This document shows, in pieces, positions 45,559-53,616 of a stretch of 64,000 nt of DNA. The position numbers and the translations under genes were made by a program. Source of the stretch: Oceanicaulis sp. HTCC2633 (GTDB lineage: Bacteria > Pseudomonadota > Alphaproteobacteria > Caulobacterales > Maricaulaceae); the NCBI RefSeq assembly GCF_000152745.1, contig NZ_CH672428.1:740916-804915 (forward strand). Direction: 5' to 3'. The notes under the pieces are model-generated. The model did not search any database, had not been told where the DNA came from, and saw only the letters and a list, made by a program, of their open reading frames with translations. Within the stretch, counting starts at the first letter, position 1, and the number at the start of each line of letters is the position of its first letter.

Positions 45559-46757
45559 CAGATCACCCCATCGCCAATACTCGCGAGCCCGCCCAGGAAG
45601 CTGGTCATCACCCACGCAAGAAATCCGCCCATAGCCACGATCAGCGCTGGTCCTGCTGCCGCAGCCAGGCGGTCGAGACGTCGAAGCGCACGCCCCAACA
45701 TGATTTCGCTGGCGCGCACGACCATGGGCCCGAGCGTGCCCGTCTCTTCGCCGACCATCGCGAGGTGGCTGATTTCATGGGGCGCGTCTTTGACCGCCAT
45801 CAGGGCTCCCGCCATGCTGGCGCCATCGCGCAGCGCCTCGCCGCAGACCTCAAGTTTCTTGCGCCAATATGCGTTGGCCACGGTCGCGCGCGCGAGATCC
45901 ACAGCTTTCGCCGCCGGCGTTCCCCCTGCGAGCAACGCGCCTAGCGTCTGGGCGAAAGCGCCGATATTGAGGTCCCTGACAACACCTTTGACCAAGGGGA
46001 TACGCGCCCGCAGGACCGCCAGCGCAAACTTGACCGCCGGTCTTTGGAACACCCAGACAAGACCCGCGCTGACAGCGATGAGCGCCAGAACGACAACGAC
46101 CGCCTGCTCACGCACAAAAGCCCCGAAGCCCAGCACCATGCGCAAGCCATCTGCCTTGCCGTTGGTCGTCTCGGCCAATAACGGCTCCAGAGCCGGGCCT
46201 GCGACGAGAGACAAGGCGATCACGGCAAAAAGCGAGAGCACAAGCAGGAAGCTCGGATAGGCCATCGCGGATCGCAGGCGTTTGACGAATTCCGCCTGAC
46301 TGCGCAGCACTTTCGCGCCTGCCCTCAGGGTCAACTCAAGCTCACCTGACAGCTCACCAGCCTTGGCGAGCTCGGCGGCGAGCTGGATATCATTCGCGTC
46401 GTCCACACGGGCGGCTGCGCTCAATTCAGCCCCGGCGTCCAGACGATCCGCCATGAGGCGCGCCAGCCTTGCAACTCGCGGCGTCACCGCCTCACCGGAC
46501 AAGACATCGAGCGCTCGGCGCAAAGGCACGCCGGCCTTATGAAGCGCGGCGAGATCATCCATGAAGTCCGCAAGCTCCAAGCGGCCGGGACGCGCGGAAT
46601 CCAGAAAGCGCAGCAAGCCTCTAGCATCCGCAATCCGAACCGCGAGCTCGCCGCGGCCTTCGAGAATGCGCGCGGCGTCCTCTGGAGATGCGGCTTCAAC
46701 GAGCCCTTTGCGGGCCTGTCCCGAGCGTGTCAGAGCGCTATAGCGATATCGGGTCAT
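45558..46757 (-). CDS. gspF: T2SS inner-membrane platform protein GspF
   Basis: 399 residues with the usual GspF/PilC pattern: two cytosolic helical domains, each followed by membrane spans (about 170-190, 220-235 and 370-390). The N-terminal YRYSALTRSGQARKGLVEA is the family opening, and GEETGTLGPMV near residue 340 corresponds to the conserved GE.SG..G motif. It couples GspE ATP hydrolysis to pseudopilus growth. Its ATG overlaps the gspE stop by 4 bp. Confidence 0.93.
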   Translation of the reverse strand: MTRYRYSALTRSGQARKGLVEAASPEDAARILEGRGELAVRIADARGLLRFLDSARPGRLELADFMDDLAALHKAGVPLRRALDVLSGEAVTPRVARLARLMADRLDAGAELSAAARVDDANDIQLAAELAKAGELSGELELTLRAGAKVLRSQAEFVKRLRSAMAYPSFLLVLSLFAVIALSLVAGPALEPLLAETTNGKADGLRMVLGFGAFVREQAVVVVLALIAVSAGLVWVFQRPAVKFALAVLRARIPLVKGVVRDLNIGAFAQTLGALLAGGTPAAKAVDLARATVANAYWRKKLEVCGEALRDGASMAGALMAVKDAPHEISHLAMVGEETGTLGPMVVRASEIMLGRALRRLDRLAAAAGPALIVAMGGFLAWVMTSFLGGLASIGDGVI

Positions 46758-48412
46758 GAGCTCAGAACCCGCATCAGTTCAGTCGGCGACGTCTGCCCCG
46801 TCCTGACCTTCAGCACGCCATCCTCTATGAGGGAGTTCGGCATCAACCGCTTGGCGTGGGCCGAGAGATCTTCGTGTTGCCTGATCGATTGGGCGAAGTC
46901 CTCATTGGCCTGAAAGGCTTCCGCAATCACGATTCGCCCTTGATAGCCGGTCTCAGAGCAATAGGCGCAGCCCTTGCCCTCGAACACCGCCTCCCCTGCT
47001 TCGAGCCCCAGAGCTGCGGCCTCGCTTGCTGTGGCCTGACTCTCGGTCTTGCACTCCGGGCAAAGCCGTCTGACCAGACGCTGGGCGACAACGCCCCGCA
47101 GACAGGCCGACAACTGAAACGCCTCAACGCCCATATCAAGAAGGCGCGGCACTGCCCTGCTCGCATCGATCGTGTGAAGCGTCGCGAGCACCAGATGCCC
47201 TGTCAGTGCAGCCTGGATGGCCGTCGCTGCGGTCTCGCCATCGCGAATTTCTCCCACCAGAATGACGTCCGGATCCTGCCGCAAGAAAGCACGAATAGCC
47301 GAGGCGAACGTCACTCCTGCTTTCGGGGCGGTCTGGACCTGTGTGACGTGCTCGAAATGGAACTCCACCGGATCCTCGACCGTGATGATCTTGCGATCAT
47401 CCCTGTGCAGCGCCTCAAGGGCGGCGTAGAGGGTGGTCGTCTTTCCCGACCCGGTTGGGCCGGTCACAAGAAACAGGCCATGCGGCCATTCAATTGCGCC
47501 GTTCAGCAGATCAAGCTGACGTGGCGAAAAGCCGAGCTTGTTAAAATCGAGCTCGACCCCGCCCCGGTCCAGGATCCGCATCACGGCCGCTTCACCATGA
47601 ACGGACGGCACAATGGAGACGCGGATATCAATAGGCCGTCCCGCAACGACGACCGTCGTCCTGCCATCCTGTGGCGCGCGACGCTCACCTAGATCAAGAT
47701 CCGCAAGGACCTTCACACGCGCCATGACGGCATTGGCGGCTTCCAGGCGTTCCATAGCGACCGTGTGGAGCACGCCATCAATGCGATAACGCACGGTCAG
47801 CGCATTGGGTCTGGGTTCAATATGAACGTCTGACGCTCGCGCTTCGACAGCGCGCATCAACCAGTCTGCGACGCGGCGCGCGACCGGGGCGTCGCGATCA
47901 AACTCAAGGGCATTCCTCAGCGCATCATCTGCGCGGTCGCTGTTCTCCAGCTGCCACCCCTCGCCGCCCTCTTCAAAGAGCTGGCTGTGAAGACGTCGCT
48001 GATCGCCCGCTTTTAGAACCCCGATCCGCATCTCGCGGCCCAAAGCAAAACGCAAACCGGAAATCGCTGCGTCATCGAGCGGATCAACAAGCCCGATCTC
48101 GGCCCAGTCTTCATCACAATCGAGGAGCAAAGCGCGTCGCGCGCGCAGAAAAGCTTTGGAAACCCGCCGCTCCTCTACCAGCGCCAATGCACTCTCACTC
48201 ACCTGTGGCTTGGCCAGAGGCAATCCTGTGAGCGTTGAGAATGCCGACTGGAGCTCACCGTCATCAAGCGCGCCGAGCCTGTTGAGCACCAAAGGTCTGG
48301 GCTCGCCGCGCGTCGCCATGGCCTTTGCGACCATATCTTCGGATATAGCACTTACCAGACCGCGCTCGCTCAGCCAGCTGCAAACCGCATCGTATGTAAG
48401 GTGATCACCCAT
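46754..48412 (-). CDS. gspE: T2SS ATPase GspE
   Basis: Cytosolic hexameric secretion ATPase, 552 residues. An N-terminal N1E-like domain leads to the Walker A motif GPTGSGKTTTLY at 318-329, the Asp box IITVEDPVEF, Walker B DVILVGEIRDGETA and the His box TGHLVLATLHTIDA. The tetracysteine zinc site CPEC (451-454) and CAYC (482-485) marks it as GspE rather than a PilB variant or PilT. It lies 24 bp after gspG and overlaps gspF. All catalytic motifs are intact. Confidence 0.96.
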   Translation of the reverse strand: MGDHLTYDAVCSWLSERGLVSAISEDMVAKAMATRGEPRPLVLNRLGALDDGELQSAFSTLTGLPLAKPQVSESALALVEERRVSKAFLRARRALLLDCDEDWAEIGLVDPLDDAAISGLRFALGREMRIGVLKAGDQRRLHSQLFEEGGEGWQLENSDRADDALRNALEFDRDAPVARRVADWLMRAVEARASDVHIEPRPNALTVRYRIDGVLHTVAMERLEAANAVMARVKVLADLDLGERRAPQDGRTTVVVAGRPIDIRVSIVPSVHGEAAVMRILDRGGVELDFNKLGFSPRQLDLLNGAIEWPHGLFLVTGPTGSGKTTTLYAALEALHRDDRKIITVEDPVEFHFEHVTQVQTAPKAGVTFASAIRAFLRQDPDVILVGEIRDGETAATAIQAALTGHLVLATLHTIDASRAVPRLLDMGVEAFQLSACLRGVVAQRLVRRLCPECKTESQATASEAAALGLEAGEAVFEGKGCAYCSETGYQGRIVIAEAFQANEDFAQSIRQHEDLSAHAKRLMPNSLIEDGVLKVRTGQTSPTELMRVLSS

Positions 48413-48436
48413 GGGCGGAGCCCATCCGCCCCGCCA

Positions 48437-48883
48437 TCAAGGATAGCTGATGTCTGTCGCCCGGCCTTCTCCGCCGGCAGCGCCGTCGGCGCCGTAGGAC
48501 ACAATAGACGGCGGAACGTTGTCAGAGTCAGAGGGCACAATGACATAAGGATTGCCCCACGGGTCATTGAGTGTGCGCTCAGAGCGGACATAAGGGCCGC
48601 TCCAGCCCTCGATATCAGACGGCGCCGTAAGAAGCGCTTCAATTCCCTCTTCCACAGTGGGGTAGCGGCCAACATCCACAAAAAACTCATCCATCGCAGC
48701 TGCAAGCGTTCCGGCTTGAAGGGCTGCTGAACGCTCCTGGCTCGTATTAAAACGGCCTAGTACAGCGGGCGTGATCGCAGCCGCCAGAATGCCCAGCACC
48801 GCAATGACGATGACCAGTTCGGTCAGTGTGTACCCAGCCTCTTTCGACGGTTTCGCTTCTTGCCGTGTCTCTTGAATGCTCAT
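48437..48883 (-). CDS. gspG: Major pseudopilin GspG
   Basis: 148 residues with prepilin signal KEAG|YTLTELVIVIAVLGI, Glu at mature position 5. The globular part has the GspG features AMDEFFVDVGRYPTVEEGIEAL and LNDPWGNPYVI. It would polymerise into the piston-like pseudopilus. It needs cleavage by a prepilin peptidase, which is not encoded in this island. It lies 12 bp after the gspK-like gene. Confidence 0.94.
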   Translation of the reverse strand: MSIQETRQEAKPSKEAGYTLTELVIVIAVLGILAAAITPAVLGRFNTSQERSAALQAGTLAAAMDEFFVDVGRYPTVEEGIEALLTAPSDIEGWSGPYVRSERTLNDPWGNPYVIVPSDSDNVPPSIVSYGADGAAGGEGRATDISYP

Positions 48884-48895
48884 CCCTCACCCCTC

Positions 48896-49597
48896 CTATC
48901 CGCAAGCGTTTAATTGCCCGCGATCAATCAAGCGCCAATCCATCATCCGCGACGGATCAAAGCGGTCCCCAGTCATCAACAGAACCATGTCCGCCATCTG
49001 ATCCTGCCCCTGCTCCACAGCCAGGAGCCTGATCCGCGTACCCGGCGTCGGCCTGTCAAACACGCCCTCGCGATCAACCCCTTCGCCGAATCTGCGGCGA
49101 CCGCCGAACACAGTGAAACCAGCCCTCAGACATTCTGTGACACGGGCATCTTCAAATGACAAATCCCCAATCAGGCGTATTGGCGTCCCGCTCTCACGGG
49201 CCGTTTCGACCTGACTCATCAGTGCCTGGACATGAGAAGTGTGGCTCAGCAGGTCTTGAGCCTGGGTCTCGATCATGTCGAGCTCGGCGTAATTGAGATC
49301 GAGCTTCTCGCTCTCCCACTCAAGCGACACATCAAAACTCACGCCCTCAATCGACAGCGTCTGCCGGGCATCATCAAAGCGCAAAGTCCGTGCGTCGGGC
49401 TCCTTGGTTAGCTCTGCGGCTGTTAGGACAGCCACGGATTCATAGAGCAGCATCATCTGGACACGCTCTTCTTCCGCACGGACTCGGCGAAGCTCCCCGA
49501 CTGCGATCATCAAAATACCTGTCGCAAGCGCCCCCAGTATGATCATAGAAATGGTCGCGCTGGCGAGGATATATCCGTCTTCGCCTGACCGGCTCAT
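48896..49597 (-). CDS. GspK-like minor pseudopilin
   Basis: 233 residues with prepilin-like N-terminus GEDG|YILASATISMIILGAL. The mature residue 5 is Ser, not Glu. Lack of Glu5 is characteristic of GspK, which caps the pseudopilus tip. The stretch EKLDLNYAELDMIETQ recalls the GspK segment after the pilin helix. It is shorter than usual GspK (about 300). Its ATG overlaps the gspD stop (ATGA). The position between D and G is unusual; K normally follows J. Confidence 0.68.
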   Translation of the reverse strand: MSRSGEDGYILASATISMIILGALATGILMIAVGELRRVRAEEERVQMMLLYESVAVLTAAELTKEPDARTLRFDDARQTLSIEGVSFDVSLEWESEKLDLNYAELDMIETQAQDLLSHTSHVQALMSQVETARESGTPIRLIGDLSFEDARVTECLRAGFTVFGGRRRFGEGVDREGVFDRPTPGTRIRLLAVEQGQDQMADMVLLMTGDRFDPSRMMDWRLIDRGQLNACG

Positions 49598-51570
49598 TGG
49601 AACTCTTCAAGTCGGAGGCGCAGACGCTCAAGGGCGGCCGGCAAAGCCAGCCAGACATCCGAGGGTTGGCTCGGATCCGTGATAACAGTCGGCTTGAGCA
49701 GAATGACCAACTCTGTGCGATCAACGCTCTCGCTGTCGGATCCGAAGACGCGGCCAACAACCGGAAGCTCCCGCAGAACTGGCACCCCGCGCTCATTGGT
49801 CGTGCGTGTGGTCGCAATCAGACCGCCCAGCGCCACCGACTGCCCTGACGGCACGAGGAGTGTCGACGTGATCCGGCGCTGGCGAATGGTGGGCGAGTCG
49901 ATCCCAGAACTGCTGGTCTGCACCACAGACGAGACTTCCTGAGTGATGTCGATCTCGACAATCCCGCCAGCACGTACATGGGGCGTCACGCTCAGAATGA
50001 CGCCGGTATCGCGATAGGCGGTCTGATTGACAATAGGCGCGTCCGGATTGGTCACAGAGACGGCGCTCTGGGTGATGACCGGCACCTGGTCGCCCACTTG
50101 CAACTCGGCTTGCTGGTTATGCAGCGCCATCACATTCGGCCGAGAGATGACCTCGATCTCCGTGACTGCGTCGAGCATGTTCAGCGTCGCTTCAATATCT
50201 GTGTTGAGATAGGTCGCGGAGAAACCGGGAAAGACAGACGCGGCGGTCCCGTCTGCATTGTCGGCGAAACGCACGTCAATCTGCTCGCTGGGTGCCGCGC
50301 CCCAGTTCACGCCAAACCGAAACTCATCCTGCAGGCTGACCGAGATGATCGCCGCTTCAATCGAGACTTGCGCTCGCGGCTGATCCAGCAGCTCCACAAG
50401 GTCGCGCACTTCAGAAATGCGTGCCTCTGGACCGCGCGCAATGATCTTGTTTTGGCTCGGCACGGCGCTGATCTGCAGGCGGTCCTCGTCATTGTAGGAC
50501 TGGGAAGAGCTCTGGCTCGAACGTGAGGCTGAGCCCGTGTTCACGCCTGAAGCATTTCCACCATAGACCCCGCCATACTGCCCGTATCCCAACAGCTCCC
50601 GAACCGCCGAGACAAGCTCCTCAGGGTCGGCATGACGGACCGTATACACAAGCTGGCGCGGATTACTGGACGCGCGGCGCGGCTGATCAAGTTCCCGAAC
50701 CCAGCGCTCGACCAGAGCGATGCCATTAGGTCTTGCCGAAAGCACCGCGAGAGCGCTGATCCTGTCCAACGCAATCAGTTCAATCGTTGATGCGTACGGC
50801 CCGAGTAGCGGTTCAATGTCCTGGATCAGGTCAGACGGCGCCGTTGACTGAAGCGGGATGAGACTTGTCGAAATCTCATCAAGCCAGTCCACATCCATCA
50901 GAGCTAGCGCTTCCGATGCGGCGGTGAGCGCCGCAGCTTCCCCTCTGACGACAATCACTTGCCTTTGATCATCAGCCAATACGACCTGAGCGCCTGTTCC
51001 AAGGGCGTTCAAAAGCGTCTCCACATCAGAGGGATGGGCCTGCTCCAAACTCAGCATGGCAACGCCGGCCCCGGCCGGCGCGGCCTGCCCTGGCGTCAGA
51101 ATGACAGAAGCCCCTTGTTGCTGACCTCCGCCTCTGACCACGGCGATAAAGTCGCCTCGATCAATCAATGAGATCGATAGAGGGGCCAATACATCGCGGA
51201 GATTCTGCAACGCATCGCCGCGGGTCGCAACATCCTGCATGCGCAAGGTCACTTGGCCCTGAACGTCCGGCGCGATCGTAAAGTCAGTCTGTAGATGCTC
51301 ACCCAACACCTGATTGATCACGGTGGCGATGTCGGCATTTCGATACACAAGGGAAAACGGACCGCCCGGCAAGGTATCTGCGCCCCCCACCCCCGCCTGA
51401 TCAAATGGTTTGAAGAATTCTCCGCGGCCAATCTCATGCACAGGCGCCTCATGCTGTGGCACCGGCTCATCCCCGACGGCTTGTTGGACCTGCGCGGAGG
51501 CGAATTCAACCCACAGGCACGCCATCAGACACACCGCTCCGACAACGGCAATTTCGCCAAGCTTCGACAT
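49594..51570 (-). CDS. gspD: T2SS secretin GspD
   Basis: Outer-membrane secretion channel, 658 residues. A signal peptide (cleavage near FASA-Q, residue 26) is followed by an N0-like domain (about 70-145), N1-N3 modules separated by a Ser/Gly-rich loop (GGVYGGNASGVNTGSASRSS), and the C-terminal secretin domain with VISRPNVMALHNQQAELQVG and QSVALGGLIATTRTTNERGV. It is the first gene of the T2SS operon, 145 bp after the alpA-like gene on the same strand. No pilotin gene is seen. Confidence 0.95.
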   Translation of the reverse strand: MSKLGEIAVVGAVCLMACLWVEFASAQVQQAVGDEPVPQHEAPVHEIGRGEFFKPFDQAGVGGADTLPGGPFSLVYRNADIATVINQVLGEHLQTDFTIAPDVQGQVTLRMQDVATRGDALQNLRDVLAPLSISLIDRGDFIAVVRGGGQQQGASVILTPGQAAPAGAGVAMLSLEQAHPSDVETLLNALGTGAQVVLADDQRQVIVVRGEAAALTAASEALALMDVDWLDEISTSLIPLQSTAPSDLIQDIEPLLGPYASTIELIALDRISALAVLSARPNGIALVERWVRELDQPRRASSNPRQLVYTVRHADPEELVSAVRELLGYGQYGGVYGGNASGVNTGSASRSSQSSSQSYNDEDRLQISAVPSQNKIIARGPEARISEVRDLVELLDQPRAQVSIEAAIISVSLQDEFRFGVNWGAAPSEQIDVRFADNADGTAASVFPGFSATYLNTDIEATLNMLDAVTEIEVISRPNVMALHNQQAELQVGDQVPVITQSAVSVTNPDAPIVNQTAYRDTGVILSVTPHVRAGGIVEIDITQEVSSVVQTSSSGIDSPTIRQRRITSTLLVPSGQSVALGGLIATTRTTNERGVPVLRELPVVGRVFGSDSESVDRTELVILLKPTVITDPSQPSDVWLALPAALERLRLRLEEFQ

Positions 51571-51715
51571 TGTATGCAGTATTCCCCTGCCGCCCGATAA
51601 AAGCGGTCAGGAGACATTATCGGAGAAAACCAAGCCGACAATCAACCAATAAGGGAAGCTCTGATCCACGAAACCTGTGGACGCGTATGTTTCAGAGATA
51701 GCAAAAGCAGTGCTG
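51571..51715 (-). promoter_or_regulatory. Leader/promoter region of the T2SS operon
   Basis: 145 bp between the alpA-like gene and gspD. It holds inverted repeats CCGATAA/TTATCGG (51594-51600 with 51617-51623) and TCCAC/GTGGA (around 51665-51681). They may be operators or form a leader hairpin. No confident -10/-35 pair is seen. Confidence 0.35.
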
Positions 51716-51916
51716 TCATTTAGCGGCAGTACAAGCGTTCATCCATTGCCGGACATCTTCCCGACTCCACGCCACCCGCCTTGCCGCCAAACGTCGAGGC
51801 CTTGGAAACCTTCCCGCATCCACCAACGCATAGATCGTAGATCGGCTAAGCGAGGTGAGTTTTGTCACCTCTTTGATTTTCAGCATTTGCTCGGTGGCGT
51901 CCGGTTCAGAAGTCAT
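51716..51916 (-). CDS. AlpA-family transcriptional regulator
   Basis: 66 residues from ATG 51914-51916 (MTSEPDATEQMLKIKEV). The helix-turn-helix of AlpA/MerR-like excisionase-type regulators is clear: LKIKEVTKLTSLSRSTIYAL followed by VDAGRFPRPRRLAARRVAW and SREDVRQWM. Such proteins control integrase genes or excision in P4-like elements. It is divergent from the ribbon-helix-helix gene (112 bp apart) and upstream of gspD on the same strand. Confidence 0.88.
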   Translation of the reverse strand: MTSEPDATEQMLKIKEVTKLTSLSRSTIYALVDAGRFPRPRRLAARRVAWSREDVRQWMNACTAAK

Positions 51917-51955
51917 GAGTTTCGATCCCCTTGTTTGAGATTGCTTTACAGACCT

Positions 51956-51971
51956 GGTGCAATTCTGCACC
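51956..51971. promoter_or_regulatory. Inverted repeat between alpA-like and RHH genes, operator candidate
   Basis: GGTGCA-ATTC-TGCACC, a perfect 6-bp inverted repeat with a 4-nt spacer, sits in the 112-bp divergent intergenic region. It could be bound by either flanking regulator. Confidence 0.45.
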
Positions 51972-52028
51972 CCAGACCTCCTAGACCGAAGTCAGCTTGC
52001 GTTCCAAGGTTACTGAAGAGCAAACGCC

Positions 52029-52916
52029 ATGCCCGCTTTCAAAGACACAGATGCCGACGGTAAGACGCAAAAAAACGAACCGCGAAAAGGTATTACATTC
52101 CGCTTCCCGAGCCCTCTTTATGATGAGTTGAGCGCTTCCGCCGAGAGAAACCAGCGAACGATCACGCGTGAAATAGAAGTCAGGCTTACCCGGTCGGTCG
52201 ATCAAGATGTAGGACGAGGGGGGCGGGAAATCGCGGCTTTTCTTGACCATCTTGGGGCAATGGCCCAGCTGATAAGCTCTCAGATGGAAGGTGAAAGCCC
52301 TGCAGCGCGAATAATCGCTATTGAGCAAGCTTTTCTATCGTCCATTACTCGGTTTCTAAGGCTTCCACTCGAAGAAGCACGAGAAGCGTTAACCGGACAG
52401 ATCCAGCAACCAGATCCAGACAAGTATCATGCTGCACTATCTGCGCGTCAGGAGGCTGGGGCAGCTTCCACGTGTGAACAAGAAGCGGTGCCGCTTGCCT
52501 TAACCCATGCGGTAGCTCCTGGCGTGCTTGAGTTCGCAATGGAGCCCCCTACACGGACAATCGCGAATATACAGAGCTTGTTATACCGGCGGGCAATATT
52601 GGAACGGGCCGGTGTATCCCCACGAGACTACGCGCTCGTCATTCATGACTTCGAATTCAGCAAAGTGAGCTTTCCTGCTTCAAGCTCGGACGCGCTTAAG
52701 AACGGGGCGGTCGATGGTCTGAAACAGGAACAGCTCTATGGCCTCAGAGCCCATCCCGTCACATCTGAGGAATGGGACTGGGCTGAAAATTACGACTCTT
52801 GCCTAGCTCAATATCACGATATCGAAAAGGAGACGCTCAGCGCTCAACTGACTGCAAAAGGAGCGCTTCAACTGATCGAAGATCGCTATGGGTTCAAATT
52901 TACGGGCAACCCTTAA
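52029..52916 (+). CDS. Ribbon-helix-helix (Arc-type) DNA-binding protein with C-terminal domain of unknown function
   Basis: 295 residues. Residues about 20-57 (KGITFRFPSPLYDELSASAE, RNQRTITREIEVRL) form an Arc-like ribbon-helix-helix. The remaining 230 residues match nothing I recognise; they are soluble, with no membrane segment. It is divergent from the alpA-like gene and is the last gene before the right att site. It probably regulates the element. The ATG has only a weak purine stretch (GAAGAGC) upstream. Confidence 0.7.
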   Translation: MPAFKDTDADGKTQKNEPRKGITFRFPSPLYDELSASAERNQRTITREIEVRLTRSVDQDVGRGGREIAAFLDHLGAMAQLISSQMEGESPAARIIAIEQAFLSSITRFLRLPLEEAREALTGQIQQPDPDKYHAALSARQEAGAASTCEQEAVPLALTHAVAPGVLEFAMEPPTRTIANIQSLLYRRAILERAGVSPRDYALVIHDFEFSKVSFPASSSDALKNGAVDGLKQEQLYGLRAHPVTSEEWDWAENYDSCLAQYHDIEKETLSAQLTAKGALQLIEDRYGFKFTGNP

Positions 52917-52981
52917 CCGCCCCCCCTTAACAGCTCATGTGAAATCAAGGAGCATGCTCACCATCAAACTCAGCGGTTGCT

Positions 52982-53005
52982 ATTGTGAGTAGAAATGTGA
53001 GTAGA
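52982..53005 (+). repeat. Right copy of 24-bp subterminal repeat
   Basis: Identical to 27509-27532, same orientation: two TGTGAGTAGA units separated by AA, preceded by AT. It lies 55 bp inside the right att site. Confidence 0.6.
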
Positions 53006-53060
53006 ACCTCGGCCGAGCCCAAACAAAGCTCTAATAAATCAATGCTTTTCGGGAGGGCGC

Positions 53061-53076
53061 TGGAGCGGGTGATGGG
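53061..53076. repeat. Right attachment site inside tRNA-Gly
   Basis: TGGAGCGGGTGATGGG, the 3' end of tRNA-Gly including encoded CCA, repeated exactly at 27368-27383. The tRNA stays intact, as is usual for tRNA-targeting integrases. Confidence 0.82.
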
Positions 53077-53134
53077 AATCGAACCCACGTATGCAGCTTG
53101 GAAGGCTGCCGTTCTACCATTGAACTACACCCGC
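53061..53134 (-). tRNA. tRNA-Gly (anticodon TCC)
   Basis: The cloverleaf reads on the minus strand. The acceptor is GCGGGTG/CACCCGC, the D arm GTTC-AATGGTA-GAAC, the anticodon stem GCAGC/GCTGC around loop CTTCCAA, and the T arm has TTCGATT. Anticodon TCC. The CCA tail is encoded. The 3' end is the island integration site. It lies next to tRNA-Tyr, as in the tyrU-glyT-tufB type of arrangement. Confidence 0.96.
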
Positions 53135-53224
53135 GCCGGGACCGACTTGATAGCGCGGCCCGCCTGCCCTTGTCGAGACGGCACAGGCGGCTGAGTTGCA
53201 GATGGAAGTGAGGGGGAAGATTTA

Positions 53225-53255
53225 GGCTTGCCCAGACGAAGCTCGCGCAGCGAGC
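53225..53255. repeat. Repeat copy 1 flanking the GIY-YIG gene
   Basis: 31 bp containing GGCTTGCCCAG and the palindromic core GCTCGC-GCA-GCGAGC. It matches 53617-53647 at 29 of 31 positions in the same orientation. Confidence 0.75.
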
Positions 53256-53257
53256 CC

Positions 53258-53494
53258 TCAGAGACGCTTCTTCGCAAACGCTCTTCCCGAACCGGATTTA
53301 AGATAGGTCTCAAATTCTAGCGCCCGAGCGCGATCTTCAAACCCGATATAGGTGCGCAGCTTCCATGGTCTGCACTTGGATGTATGTCTCACCTGTCCAT
53401 CATTGTGGGACGACAACCGCTTTTTCAAATCCTGAGTTTGGCCGACGTAGAAGTGAGCCCCACAACGCGATTCAAGGATGTAGACATAATGCAT
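53258..53494 (-). CDS. GIY-YIG domain protein, stand-alone
   Basis: 78 residues consisting of little more than a GIY-YIG nuclease fold. It opens MHYVYILESRCGAHFYVGQT, which gives the paired YVYIL and FYVGQ strands. It goes on to LKKRLSSHNDGQ and carries GFEDRARALEFETYLKSG with the metal-binding Glu. Such proteins are often annotated as UvrC-like or UPF0213. It lies between tRNA-Gly and tRNA-Tyr and is flanked by a 31-bp direct repeat, suggesting mobility. The role is unknown. Confidence 0.88.
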   Translation of the reverse strand: MHYVYILESRCGAHFYVGQTQDLKKRLSSHNDGQVRHTSKCRPWKLRTYIGFEDRARALEFETYLKSGSGRAFAKKRL

Positions 53495-53616
53495 GCGTCA
53501 CCTCTAACGCATGCTGTGTCCTGACCCTGATTGATTATATCGCGAAACTGAAACGCCGGTAGTCCGCTTTCGCCTACGGCTTCAGCGCGACATCCTTCGC
53601 TCGAATGAAAGGTACG

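Larger units (their letters stand above)
27368..53076. mobile_element. Genomic island integrated at tRNA-Gly(TCC)
   Basis: A 16-bp direct repeat TGGAGCGGGTGATGGG occurs at 27368-27383 and 53061-53076. The right copy is the 3' end of the tRNA-Gly gene (acceptor stem plus encoded CCA); the left copy is an orphan next to a P4-type integrase. Between them lie mobile-element genes (integrase, integrase-like, AlpA, RHH regulator), a broken large gene, an RHS cassette and a whole T2SS operon. The intact chromosomal order outside (tRNA-Tyr, tRNA-Gly, tuf) supports insertion. Size is about 25.7 kb. No conjugation or replication genes are seen, so it is not self-transmissible from what is visible. Confidence 0.85.
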
